A stretch of 64,000 nucleotides of DNA from Anoplopoma fimbria (GCF_027596085.1 NC_072472.1:6386745-6450744); one strand, 5' to 3'. Shown: positions 51,101 to 61,647, numbered from the stretch's first letter. Notes: generated by a model not told the origin, from the sequence alone. Translations and numbers: made by a program.

Positions 51101-54100
51101 AGACACTAGTTAGATATTAAACTGTTAAAGTCATTATTGTACCTCCAGCTGTGGCAGCACGGCCTCCCCCCACTCAGCCTTCCTGAGCAGACACCTCTGA
51201 GCCTGCTTCAGACTCTTCTCATACACCTCCATGTGACCCAGGATCACCTGACATGATGGATGGATGGACAGAGAAACAGAAGAAAAAGAAAGAAAATAGA
51301 TTTCAAATGTATACAATTTGATTGCATGTTTATTGTTTGTATTCTTGAGTTAATATTAGGCTTAATGTAAGAATTTCAAGAAAATCTGCAAAAGAAAATG
51401 TGAATAAACGTGCGCTTCGATCCACAACTGTTATGTCACTATAGATACATAAACAGCTGGTGGAGCTAATTCTCCTGTTGGTGCGATTGAACTTACTCAA
51501 GAAGAGGATATAACAAGATGAGGTCACTAAAAGAGATCCAGTCAGAGCTCAAACGATGGAAAACAATGTGGAAAACATGATGGAAATATGACATTTGTGA
51601 CCGTTTCCTGTATTAAGGCTACGGTCTCCTCGTCAATGCTCACAGATCTGATGCTTCAGCTCTTCAGTGACGTTTAAGTCACATCCTCTATTTTGATTGT
51701 TTCGCCAAGTCCGTTTACATTGTTGCATTTTACTTCTATTGATACACCAACGTTTAGACCTCAGCCAAGTGTAATAGCGCTATTGCAATATTTCAAATCT
51801 TCACCTGTGTGTATTTGTCCGGGTCCACCCCCCGAGGACAGAAGGGAACCCCCCAGTAGTAGTGCACCGTCGGCCCGCCTGCAGGCTCCCCAGGCGGGGC
51901 AGACGCCCTGCTGACCGATCCCTGGCTTCTGATTGGCTGTGGCGCTTGCTCTGCGGTGGAAGGCTGCTGTCTGCTGGTGGATGTGGAAGAGGTAGATGAT
52001 CTCAATGTGTCAACATACAGAGAGTTACAGTGAGCAAAGAGATGTCCTTCAACTCTTTGATAAGACAAGTATGCAGCGGTGGAATGTAACTCAGTACATT
52101 AACCCAAGTACTGCATTAAGTACACGTGAGGTACATTTACTTAACTGGAGTCTTTTCTTTTCATGCCACTTTCTACTTCGACTCCACCACATTTTAGAGG
52201 GAAAGATTGAATGTTTTACTTCGCTACGTTTATTCAGCAGCTTTAGTTAATTTACTTAATTAACTGCTAATTTTGTTGTCATGGTTTCAGCTTCACAAAC
52301 TTGAAGATTTGCTGCTTTTCCTTTTAATGATTCTAATGTATCAGTATAAAGTTTGAGTTTGGACGGTGGACAATACAAACATTGTGAAGGTCACTTTGGA
52401 CTCTGGGTAATTGTGGCGGTTTTCAATTTTCTATATTTTTTACAAACCAAACAATCAAATCGAATAATGGAGAAAATAATCAGCAGATTAATCTATAATG
52501 AAAATGATCATGAGTTAATAGTTCAAAATGAGCTCCACCTCCACCTACTACGGCAGTAAAATCCTCCTGTTACAATCAATGCATGCGTAATAATAATCAA
52601 ATGGTATCAAATATAAATAGTATTACAGTCAGAGGTAACATTTAAAGTTCATTTATACTTTTATACTTTTACTTGAGTAACATTTGATTGCAGTACTATT
52701 ACTACAGAGTATTTTTACAGTGTTCAATTTCAATCCCAGAACTCACAAGTTGTCAGGTATTATCACTCAATTCGTTTTTAAATAAAACTAACTACGATTT
52801 AGGGAGGAAAAACCCGACTGTTTGAGCCTGTTAATGTGATACAGACACTCTTTTGTTTTGATGTTGTTGCTGTTTTCTCTACCTGCAGTTCGTCCCTGGA
52901 GAAGCCTCAGTCACTTGGTTCAGGGACGCATCCTCACTGTCTGCCTGAGGAACAGGTCTCTCCTCTGGGAAGACGGGGCTGGGTGAGCCCACCGGCTGTA
53001 CAGATGGAGGGAGGAACAGTGAATACAGACAAACGTTTTCTGTTTTCCTGATAAAAACAACACTTTCATCATAATTAATTAAACAACATAGTGAACTAGA
53101 TTCGTAACTGATGATACATTTACAGTTACATTACAAATGAAGCCTCTACAAAGGGTCAAGAATCTGTCCTTCCTGTCATTTTCTGATGGTTCAAATCTTA
53201 TAAAAAAGACTCAAACCAACAATGTGTTAGTCCGTCTCTCAATACTGTCCAACTGTAGCTCTCAGTTCACAGCCCATTGGTTACTACTAAAGACATTGAA
53301 AAATAAGTCACAAGGTAATAAGTCGAAAAGTTTCATTAATTTCCTTCTACAGCTGGTCACTGTAGTCGCCATCAAACAAACAGGAGGAAGTAGTGCATTT
53401 ACTGGGGACTATTTTGAGCGGCGAGTTAATGAAGGAAATGTCAACCAGTGCAATAGTTTGGCTCATCAATATATTTTTTATCCTATATCTTCTATATAAA
53501 GATCTTATATCTTTTCAAGGTTGATTTGTGGAGAAGAAGAAAAATGTAAAATATCATCAGTTTTATTCCTTAAAATAAATAAAAAATTTAAAAGGACTTC
53601 AAAGTTTTGAAGTCCGAATGCAGAAATAAAAGTCTAGCTTTGAACGTATTTTAGTCTTTAGTCTTCAACAGGGAGAAAGCCTCATTACCGTGACGTCGTC
53701 GTCAGACCAGAGTAGCGTCATATCGCTGGTCAGCTCCGTCTCAGCCGGGCAGTCTTTGGATATTTTATTGAGCTTCTCCTCTGAATCATCTGAAACCAGA
53801 AAACATCATGAGACCCACTGACCACAGGCTGTCATTACTTTATTCCACATTGATAGTGAAGGTTAAGAAGGAAAAGACACATCCAGAGAGTGTGTGTGAT
53901 GTTTTGCAGTACCTGACTTAGATGACTTATTAAACCTGGTGTCTTGATTGTGATCAGTCTTGATGTCCTAAATTCAAAAGCAGAAAGAACAGATAAAAAT
54001 GACAAAATAAAAAAAAATGTCTGACTGTTATGACTGGAATACTGCAAGAGAAAATTCCCTTTTAGTGCCTGAAAATGACATTAAACATTTGAGAATGATG

Positions 54101-57100
54101 ATAAAAAATGATTCATAAAGTTATATAGAGAAAGATGTTTTTAAAGAACACACAAAACATGATGATACAAAAGATAAACATAATAATTCTAAAAAAGGCT
54201 TTTATGAAATGTCACAAAAGCATCAGACTGCTTTCTACCATCATGCTGAAAAGTGGGTAAAAATACTTTTTATCCTTTTAATACAATATACTAAATATGT
54301 TGCATTACAGCGTGATGTTTCCTAGATAAGAGCAGAGCTACACCAATAAAACCGTTAGGCCGTTATATCAGCCAATATTAGCCTGTTGAAGCTATATTGG
54401 TAAAAAATTTAAATGTCCAGCTCAGTATGTTTCTTGGGCAATTCTACTTTGAAAAAAAATACAAAAAAGACTTTCAGGTAATATAGCTTATTTCTCTCAA
54501 ATAACAATATCAGACTCAAAAATCCAGTCGTTCCAGACGTTCAGATAAGCTCTTTGTTTGACACCTGGACTCACCTTGCTCAGCCTCTGAGGTGGATCCC
54601 TGGTAGTGGTTGAATTCCCTTCACTGTCTGAACCCCTGAGCTCATCAGCTGAAGGACTCGCGGCGTGTTTCTGCTCATCGTGGTGAATCTTCCGTCGTCT
54701 TCCAGTCCGGCCGAACACTGGGCTTTTACTACATCCAGGACTCTGCTCGGTCTTTCCTCCGACAGTCTCTGAGAATACGGGACTTTTGCAGGATGCTGAT
54801 CTTTCGGGGGAAGGGAGGTTCTTGGGAGTTCCGGGGATTTTTGAGAATACTGGACTCTTAGGCCGACAGGGCGCGGACCTCACAGAGGGGGTTAAACTCT
54901 CCTGAGAACAGAACATGAACCCTGAGTTACAGACACTGACTTGGGGTTTGCAGGCACTTGGAGACTTCTCGTGCTGAGTATTCCTGCCAAATACCGGACT
55001 TTTAAAATGCTCAGGACTCGGATCTGTTTCTCCATCGTCTCCCTGATCAGTCTCTAAGAAGACAGGACTCTTGGACAAAGCGACGTTATTGGTGTGTTTG
55101 GGGCTTTTGGGAAACGTCGGACTCATGGCTTGAGCGGGCTGAGACTTTGCAGTCGAGGTCCAACTGTCCTGTGAGCACAACACAAACCCTGAGGTTCTGC
55201 AGGTCTCCAGCAGGTCCTGAGCCAGCCGAGGGATGTGAACCTCGGCTCTGCAGTCAGTGGAGGGGAAGACGGGGGATTTACGGAGCAGACACTCGTCGAT
55301 CTGGGTCGAGTCAGAGCTCTGATTTATTGTTGAGAGAAGACAAATACATACATTGTCATTTATTTGGAGTTGTGTTTGTGCTCACCTGATGAATGTTAGT
55401 CCAATGTTCTCTCTCTTTTAGCTCAGTTTTTAGGTCCCTACCAACTCTTGAGGAAAACATCGGTATCTTTAGCTGCTAAATGCTCCACTATGTTCACCAG
55501 CTAGTTGCTAAATGTGTCTGCCTGCAGTGACAGTAGATTTTTACATGTTTTTCTCAACAAAAAAAGTGAACCAGAACAGTGAAGCTCAGAGCCGGACAGA
55601 TGAATCTGCAGCTCCTGGTTATTCTCTGTAGGTTCATCACTACCAGAGACACCTTTAATGGTGTCATTAGATACATGTTTATCATAAATAATACTGATTA
55701 TAGCCGCTTTAACAACGGCAAGTACAGAAAACAAAGTGAATTTAAATGAATCATCAGTTATTCCGATGTTTTCTTAATTTCAAGATGCCTTTCAGAGTCT
55801 GTTTGCTGTTCCTTCAAGAACTTTTATCTTGGCAGATAAAGCGTCATGGCTGCAACTATTATTCGACAGCAATTTTGATAATCAATGAATCATTAAAGTA
55901 ATTTATCAATCAAAGAAACTAACAAATATTAGGAGTGGAGCTTTAACCATTTAATATAATTGAAAATTGAATCAAGGCTGAAAAGTCTTGTAGTCATGCA
56001 AAGATCATGATTGAAACTATTTTGATAATAAACCAAACACACAAACACATTTGCTCGTTCCAGCACTTACAAAGGATCCCATTGGGATTTATATTTTCAC
56101 TATTTTTGACATTAAAAAGGTAAGGAAAATAATAATCATTAGTTGATCTTTAGCTTTAGGATTTGAAGAAAAACAGTGACCGTCAGCATTTTCTGACATT
56201 TTATAGACTAAATGATTCCTTGAATAACACCCCAAAATAAAAATAAAAACATATCCATAAAAAAAGAAAGGCCAAGATAGAAATGTTTAGAAACAAACCT
56301 GCGGTGAGTCCAGAGGCACTGCGAGACACTCTGAGCTGCAGGGTGAAGCCTGAGAGAAGACCTTCTGAGCCTGCGACAGCTCTGGCATCTCCAGCAGAGG
56401 ACTTCCTTCTTTCCTTTTCCGCTTTTTCAGCCTGTTATTACTTTCATCTCCGGTTCCTTTTGCTCCTGGGAATAAAATACAGCAAGTTTTCAAACTCATG
56501 GGGATTTAAGCTGTTTGATTATATTTGATTAACGCCACCATTATATTTTGTTTCCTTTTTGATATATTTTCCTCCTTTCTTCCTTGTCGGTATTTTTGCA
56601 CAACGACCAGATACATTGTAGGATATTAAACAACAACACTGACTCACCTCGGTTCAGGTCTGTCTCTGGCGTGCAGACGTCCTCCGCTGCTCCCTGATTG
56701 ATGGCAGACGCCGTCTTTCCGTTTGCATACAAGAGTTTCCGTCGAGAGAAGATCCTGAGTGAAGCTGCGGCATCTGCGAGTGGGCTCCGACTTTGGGATG
56801 TCGGGAACGGTTGTGTCATCTACGAGAGACAAAAAACACAAAGGGCTTCTTTGTTATCTAATGGACTCAACAATATACTTCCTACAAGCATTCACAAAAG
56901 CATTATGGGAACTGTAATTCACAACTTTAGAACATATCTATCCCAAATAGAAGTAAGAAAAGCTACAGACGTGACAACATATTATATTTTGCATGATCAA
57001 TATGCAGTTTATTTTTTTGACATTACTGAGGCTCATTGGTTACATTTCTAGAACTCTCCTCTATTAAATCATATACAGATATTTAGAAGCCAGTCAGTCA

Positions 57101-60100
57101 TCTACACTAGATGACTGCGAGGGCGATCAATAAGAAGAAGTAGTTGTACATAAACTGAAGTATGCAAAACAATTCTGCATCCTCCTAAATGACCATACAG
57201 TTAAACACCTATCCTAAAGCAGATTCAACACAGATTTAACATTCTAACCCTCATGATGGGAGGGTTTATAAAAATAAAATAAAAAAAACCTCCTCTGTAC
57301 TCACGCTCTCTTGAATGGCTTTCCTCATGGCCTCTTCCTCTTGCTGGACTCTGAGCGCGGCGTTGCTGGCTTCCTGTTCACTCAGACGCAGAGCCATGTC
57401 CATCATCTCCTCCTCTGTCATCTCTGAGAACAACAGCGAGATGGTTACTAAGTCAAAAAGTCAGGGTTGTATTTATTACAGACATAGGAGTTACAGTAGC
57501 TTCAATAAAGAATGTTATCACACAATAATGTGAAAAATTGTAACACGTTTTTAACTGCACATAGAACTGGTTCTGGTCGTATGTACACACAGACTGATCA
57601 TACTAAGAACAATTAGTTTTTAAATTATTCTGAATAATTTCTTGTTAAATTTGATGTATTTCTGACATTATTGTAATTCTCTATCATTAACTGTACAAAC
57701 AAAATAAAAAAAAACATTAAAAAGTCAATGTTTATAATTATTTCTGTACTCTACATATAGGGTTAAACATCAATGTTCCAGTGGGTCAGAAATGTACTCG
57801 CCCAAAGTCACTTTATGTATTACCGGTTATCAAATAACAACAAAGATTGAAGTCATTTGTCATGTTTAATCTTCATGTTTATTTATTGAGATGGAAGGAC
57901 TTTTTTAGCTTTAATTCAATTAAAAAAATAATTTAAAAAGTGAGTTGCTGGATTTAGTAGCCTGATGAGTTTTTTTTACTCCTTATTGATAAGCTCTATT
58001 ATGTACCTTTAGGTTTGGATTTGTTTCCCCTCTTACGTTTTTCTCTTGATGATGACGAGAGCTCATCCTGGAAGAACAAACAAACAAACAAACAGTTGAA
58101 GTTGAAGTCACTTCCTTGAGTTCATGGGACCCTAGTATTTCACAAATCTGTGTTTACTGGGAAGTGACTTTTTGTCTTTTTTAGCTGAAGAATGCAACAA
58201 ATTATGTTCAAGTTACCACACAATAATCTCTTATAAATGAGTCTCCAGCTACAGTTGAATCATCAATCATACCCTTTAAAAATGGTTTAAAGAAGGTTGG
58301 CAGGAACTTAAATGAACCTGCAGAGAAACATTTCAAGCTTCATCCAACTGTTATTTTGAATGTGCGACAGTGCGAGAAAAATTGTTGTTGGATACAGCTT
58401 CAGTGACTCTGTACTTCTGGAGTTAGACATATGAACCTGTATTTATCTTGGCTGATTCTAGCTAATGTTAACATGTCTTTACATTGTCGTCTTGGTCCTC
58501 TAGATCTTCGTCCTCCTGTGTGTTTTCGTCAATCTGCTGGCTTCCAGAGGGAATGTCGCTGGCATCATTGAGTAGCTGCTTCCTCACAGACATCCTGGTC
58601 TGCTCCTGAGAAACTACGACCAACAGTGACAGAAAAAAAGCTTCAAGAGTTACATCTCAAAAATCACATAATCCAGCATTTCAAACAGAACTCAACAGTC
58701 AAGTTCCTGCTGGTTTCCCTTTCTTGTTAGAATTCACATGTGGCTTGCCGCTTATTATTCTCTACTTTCTGAGATTTGTGGCGTATCTTCCAATTCATGG
58801 CTGTTGCAAACCAGCCTCGGAGGATTTTCCTTATTTACCTTCGGGGCCGGTGGAGGGTATGACCTGTTTTCAATATTCAAAGCGTGTTTCTTTTATAAAA
58901 AGAGGCTTGCTTGTCAATGCACTCGGTTACAGTCGCAGGTTTACCCCCCTTTTAAAATGAAAGCGTTGCAGTTAAGCTCTCTGGTCTTAATTAAACTCAC
59001 AGTCTGACTTACCGGGGGAAAGTGTTTATATTCTAAAAGTGAACTGTATTCATTTTGGCGCATGTTAAAAAAAATAATTAAATGAACATGACATTTGCAG
59101 CTATTCCTAACATTGTTTCTCCAACAGGAGAGGACCGCTGAAACCCCAATGTGATCCACAACTCCATAACATTAGGGTTTCAGCAGGACTCCCGCTGTGT
59201 TAGTTGGTCGACTCGTCTGTTGGTGCTGGAGTTTGGGGCTCAAGTCTGTATGAAGTTTTAAAAGAAACGTAATAGAGGCTTTAAGTTATGCATTTGCAGT
59301 ATCCAAGCCCACGCTAAGATAACCCTGAGGACACCATTGTGACAACCATGGGAAGTGAAGAGATCCTAAAGTGGGGCGACTGTGGATCAGTGGAGAGCAG
59401 GGTCGTCCTCCAATCAGTGGATCGGGGGTTCGATCCCGGGCTCAGGCAGTCCATGTCGATGTGTCCTTGGGCAAGACACTTAACCCGAAGGCTGTGCCAT
59501 CGGTGTGTGAGTGTTGTATGAATGTTAGTTAGACTTAGAGTCCTGAGGTGGCACCTTGTGTGTGAATGGGTGAATTATATGTAATGTAATGTAAAAAGCG
59601 CTATAGAAGTACAGTCAATTTACCATTTAAAGTGTAAAATCAGTGGAATCCCCCTTTGAAAATGTGTTAAACCTGTTAAACCATGTGTGCAGCATATTAC
59701 ATATCAGCTTCAATAACACAGTTCCAGACTGTACCTGTTACATTTAAATAAAAACAACAGCAGCATATCCAATAATAACAACACACCCTCCTCAGCAGTT
59801 GTTGTTGTTATCACCTGATGATGATGATGATGATGAAGAGTGTCCTCCTCTTCCTCTCATCTGTCTGGCTGGTCGTTGTGAAGAGAGGAGCTGAGTGAGC
59901 AGCCAGAAAGGGACAGAAAACAGATGCACTCACACACTGATCATATTTAAGGGCTCAGCCAACAAAGATAGCTTACACAGCGCGAAAGCATTGGTTGACA
60001 AGGAAACATACCCTAAAAAATAGCAAATAAAATTAATATTTTCGATGTTCTGTTTCATTAACCGTAAAGTGTGTTTTATTTGTTCCACAGCTGCACAAAA

Positions 60101-60171
60101 CAACGACAAACCAAACAGCATTCAGTGCAGAAACACTCACATCTGAGTTTTCCTCACTTTCGCGGCGCCAT
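44952..60171 (-). CDS. uimc1: uimc1 (RAP80), BRCA1-A complex ubiquitin-binding subunit; 23 coding exons, 1062 aa
   Basis: RAP80 brings the BRCA1-A complex to K63-ubiquitin chains at DNA double-strand breaks. Exons: 60158-60171, 59815-59864, 58483-58613, 58007-58067, 57305-57423, 56648-56819, 56299-56465, 54575-55318, 53913-53967, 53689-53789, 52883-52995, 51805-52000, 51143-51247, 50595-50650, 49574-49749, 49240-49310, 48417-48525, 47288-47590, 46784-46865, 46581-46683, 46317-46365, 45702-45735, 44952-45129; every phase closes (3189 nt with TGA). Domains: tandem UIMs (about 89-125), Abraxas-interacting block with YYWGVPFC (about 620-675), C2HC fingers at 881-900 and 947-966, and a C-terminal block [14 protein letters not shown] as in human. 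Human RAP80 is 719 aa. Most of the extra length is exon 8, which carries KSPVF repeats. The N-terminal SUMO-interacting motif of human RAP80 is not visible. Confidence 0.95.
46581..46683 (-). CDS. uimc1: uimc1 exon 20: second C2HC zinc finger
   Basis: Encodes [20 protein letters not shown], matching human CYLCKSLVPFREYQCHVDSC. Ligands are C947, C950, H962 and C966. Confidence 0.92.
47288..47590 (-). CDS. uimc1: uimc1 exon 18: first C2HC zinc finger
   Basis: Encodes a K/E-rich lead-in and [20 protein letters not shown], matching the human CPLCDQCFPPTKIERHAMYC finger. Zinc ligands are C881, C884, H896 and C900 in this model. Confidence 0.92.
49020..49231 (+). mobile_element. Teleost retroelement-type repeat fragment with (AAT)n head
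   Basis: Begins with (AAT)n, then 'caatctttattagtcccaca', 'aacccatcccggaggagcag', 'gttaggtgtcttgctcaagg' and 'gggtttgaaccaccaacctt'. I know this phrase series from many teleost genomes. It stops only about 9 bp short of the uimc1 exon 16 donor site at 49239/49240. Confidence 0.6.
51143..52000 (-). CDS. uimc1: uimc1 exons 12-13: Abraxas-interacting region
   Basis: Exon 12 (51805-52000) and exon 13 (51143-51247). Together they encode the block with [19 protein letters not shown] and [17 protein letters not shown], nearly matching human YFWGIPFCPDGVDPNQYTK and the helix after it. This segment of RAP80 binds Abraxas. The upstream part of exon 12 is S/T/P-rich and probably disordered. Confidence 0.92.
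54575..55318 (-). CDS. uimc1: uimc1 exon 8: 248-aa exon with KSPVF repeats
   Basis: A single 744-nt phase-0 exon, so it can be skipped without a frameshift. It contains KSPVF six times; a related SPSPVF occurs in exon 11. An internal duplication of about 80 residues is visible: [14 protein letters not shown] and [14 protein letters not shown] each open a unit that closes with KSPVFGR. Many other S/T-P sites suggest proline-directed phosphorylation. I do not recognise a folded domain. The region has no counterpart that I can place in human RAP80. Confidence 0.85.
55425..55725 (+). repeat. Teleost interspersed repeat shared with 5725-5995
   Basis: Same phrase order as the copy in the ARID5-like intron 2: 'ttttagc', 'tgctccactatgttcaccag', then 'tatagccgctttaa' at the end. 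Decayed. Confidence 0.45.
57305..57423 (-). CDS. uimc1: uimc1 exon 5: tandem ubiquitin-interacting motifs
   Basis: Encodes [19 protein letters not shown], then a short linker and [14 protein letters not shown]. Both carry the UIM pattern: an acidic patch, the A-L-x-L-S or A-I-x-x-S core and a trailing acidic residue. This matches the human MTEEEQFALALKMSEQEA and LLRKAIAES segments, whose spacing sets K63-chain selectivity. Confidence 0.92.
58483..60171 (-). CDS. uimc1: uimc1 N-terminal exons 1-3
   Basis: Exon 1 gives MAPR plus two bases (donor GTGAGG). Exon 2 (59815-59864) adds KQMRGRGGH and a run of eight Ser encoded mostly by (TCA)n. Exon 3 (58483-58613) gives [15 protein letters not shown] and a D/E-rich end. 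The start resembles human MPRRKKK. The exon 2 acceptor was chosen because using the AG four bases later creates an in-frame stop. Human RAP80 has F-I-V-I-S-D-S-D in the comparable place; here the sequence reads [10 protein letters not shown]. Confidence 0.7.
58818..58974 (+). pseudogene. Partial duplicate of znf346 exon 1 and intron 1 inside a uimc1 intron
   Basis: Matches 61709-61868 from inside the coding exon through the splice donor into the intron. The first ~53 bp are identical (39 bp of exon plus 'gtatgacctgtttt'); the rest differs by scattered changes and small indels. Because intron sequence and the donor are included, it is a DNA-level duplication and not a retrocopy. The start codon part is missing. 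It is antisense to uimc1 transcription. Confidence 0.85.
59365..59635 (+). mobile_element. tRNA-derived SINE
   Basis: Pol III-type A box region 'gatcagtggagagc' and B box 'gggttcgatcccg' are followed by 'gtccttgggcaagacactta', 'gtgtgaatgggtgaat', 'gcgctatagaagta' and 'gtcaatttaccattt'. This is the layout of a common teleost tRNA-SINE. It lies within a uimc1 intron. Confidence 0.8.
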
Positions 60172-60179
60172 GTTTGTTT

Positions 60180-60320
60180 CTGGTCACGGGATCACGTGAC
60201 TACTACGTAAAGGCGCGTCATCGGGCAGAGCCGTATACAGTCGCGTCAACCGAGGTTCAAAAGGAGAAGAGTGAGATTTAGTGGTGTTTATTTGTGAGGT
60301 TGCAGATTGCAGGTAAATAA
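60180..60320. promoter_or_regulatory. uimc1: uimc1 promoter region with CACGTG E-box; possibly bidirectional
   Basis: Immediately upstream of the uimc1 ATG is a CpG-containing stretch with a TCACGTGA palindrome at 60192-60199. On the + strand a segment ending 'ttgcagattgcag' is followed by a good donor 'gtaaataac' at about 60314. This could be a non-coding first exon transcribed the other way, for example an upstream exon of znf346 or a lncRNA. Motif-based inference. Confidence 0.4.
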
Positions 60321-60332
60321 CATATCATATCA

Positions 60333-60981
60333 ACAGAATGAGAAGTTATCTATAATTAAGATGTAATTAAATTTGTTTGTAGAGCAGCAACAGTAATGTT
60401 TATAACAGCGAGTCACTGTATAAAGTTAATTATACAGTACCAGTCACAAAGTTCTTTTCTACATTGTAGATTAATATTGAAGACATCCAAACTATCATTG
60501 GTAAACAAACAAATGCTCAACAAACCAGTTTTTCTTTTTATATTTATTTTTTTTTAGTTGCTATTTACATTGTAACCATATTGAAGACATCCAAACTATG
60601 AAGGAAAATATGGAATTATGTGGTAAACAAACAAATGCTCAACAAACCAGAATATGTTTTATATTTTAGATTCTTCAAAGTAGTTGAATGAGAAGGTGTG
60701 TCCACACTTTTGACTGGTGCTGTATATCTCACTGTAATCAAATCTAAAATGTCAGTAAATAAATAACATTCCTGAATGAAGTTTATAAATGATGATAATT
60801 AATAATGAAAAACACAGACATCAGACAGTATGTCATTCCTCCTGTCCTATTCGCTCCTGTTGGCTTTGTCTCAGCCAGCAGAGAAGTTTACAAGAACAAA
60901 CTTAGATAAACAGACTACAGACATACAGCTTTTGGTGTCTGCCTGTTACACTAACTGATCCTCAAATATTAGCAAATGTTA
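60333..60981 (+). repeat. Segmental duplicate A (carries a MITE insertion)
   Basis: Matches 63146-63490 over two blocks interrupted by the MITE at 60435-60722. The right block ('aaaatgtcagtaaataaata' through 'ctcaaatattagcaaa') is nearly identical in the two copies. Confidence 0.85.
60435..60722 (+). mobile_element. Tc1/mariner-type MITE copy A (internally rearranged)
   Basis: Starts 'cagtaccagtca' and ends 'cttttgactggtgctg' with TA on both sides. The centre contains repeated blocks ('gaagacatccaaactat' twice, 'aacaaatgctcaacaaacca' twice), so it looks like two partial elements fused. Confidence 0.75.
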
Positions 60982-61022
60982 CTTTTGAAAAAAACCCAAC
61001 ACAAAATGTATCTAAATATGTA

Positions 61023-61246
61023 CAGTACCAGTCAAAAGTTTGGACACACCTTCTCATTCAACTACTTTGAAGAATGTAAAATATAAAACATATTCTGGTT
61101 TGTTGAGCATTTGTTTGTTTACCACATAATTCCATATGTGTTCCTTCATAGTTTGGATGTCTTCAATATTAATCTACAATGTAGGGGAAAAAAATAAAGA
61201 AAAACCATTGAATGAGAAGGTGTGTCCAAACTTTTGACTGGTACTA
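61023..61246 (+). mobile_element. Tc1/mariner-type MITE copy B (most complete)
   Basis: Inverted terminal repeats of about 38 bp: 'cagtaccagtcaaaagtttg' onward at the left and its complement at the right ('caaacttttgactggtact'). Flanked by TA. The internal ~145 bp has no coding capacity, so it is non-autonomous. Confidence 0.85.
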
Positions 61247-61647
61247 TACATATGTCGTTGCTTTATAAATACAATACAATGCAATATAAATACACTGTGC
61301 AATATAATAGTTATTCTGTCTGTACATATAATATTCTAGTTACTGTTACTTTTTTTTTAAACTTTTGTTTACTTATTTAATATTCTTACTGTTTTACTGC
61401 TTATTTATAATACCTGTTTTTGATCTTGTTTTGCACTATGCTGCTGTAAATCCTGTCAATGTCCCCCACTAATCTTATCTTATCTTTATATTAATATGAA
61501 TATTGAAAATGTATTAATTTATTGTGTACTAATTAGCAATTCGACGCATGCAAATTTCCCTCCAAGTAAAATATCTGAAGTCCACGTTGACGCGACTCTC
61601 TCTTTCTACGGTTCTGTATTTTCCCCCTTTAGGCTGTCGAAAAACCC

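Larger units (their letters stand above)
45130..51142. other. uimc1 introns 13-22 (non-coding stretches)
   Basis: Intervals over 300 bp: 45130-45701, 45736-46316, 46866-47287, 47591-48416, 48526-49239, 49750-50594 and 50651-51142. They hold a 'ctgcaact' repeat (45985-46275), a teleost repeat at 49020-49231 and an 'agtacttta' repeat (50860-50980). Otherwise nothing recognised. Confidence 0.6.
51248..57304. other. uimc1 introns 5-12 (non-coding stretches)
   Basis: Intervals over 300 bp: 51248-51804, 52001-52882, 52996-53688, 53968-54574, 55319-56298 and 56820-57304. They contain 'agtacttta' repeats (52075-52240, 52520-52730), a repeat shared with 5725-5995 (55425-55725) and a 'ctgcaact' repeat (55850-56000). 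No additional exon is needed to close the reading frame. Confidence 0.6.
57424..59814. other. uimc1 introns 2-4 (non-coding stretches)
   Basis: Introns 57424-58006, 58068-58482 and 58614-59814. The last holds the copy of znf346 exon 1 (58818-58974) and a tRNA-derived SINE (about 59365-59635). The rest is AT-rich with no feature seen. Confidence 0.65.

Noticed and set aside
58800..58974. A second functional znf346 promoter and first exon
   Set aside because: The copy lacks the start codon region and the NRF1-containing upstream sequence; the match begins inside the exon.
59369..59450. tRNA gene
   Set aside because: A and B box-like sequences are present, but no cloverleaf closes and the downstream sequence is a SINE body.
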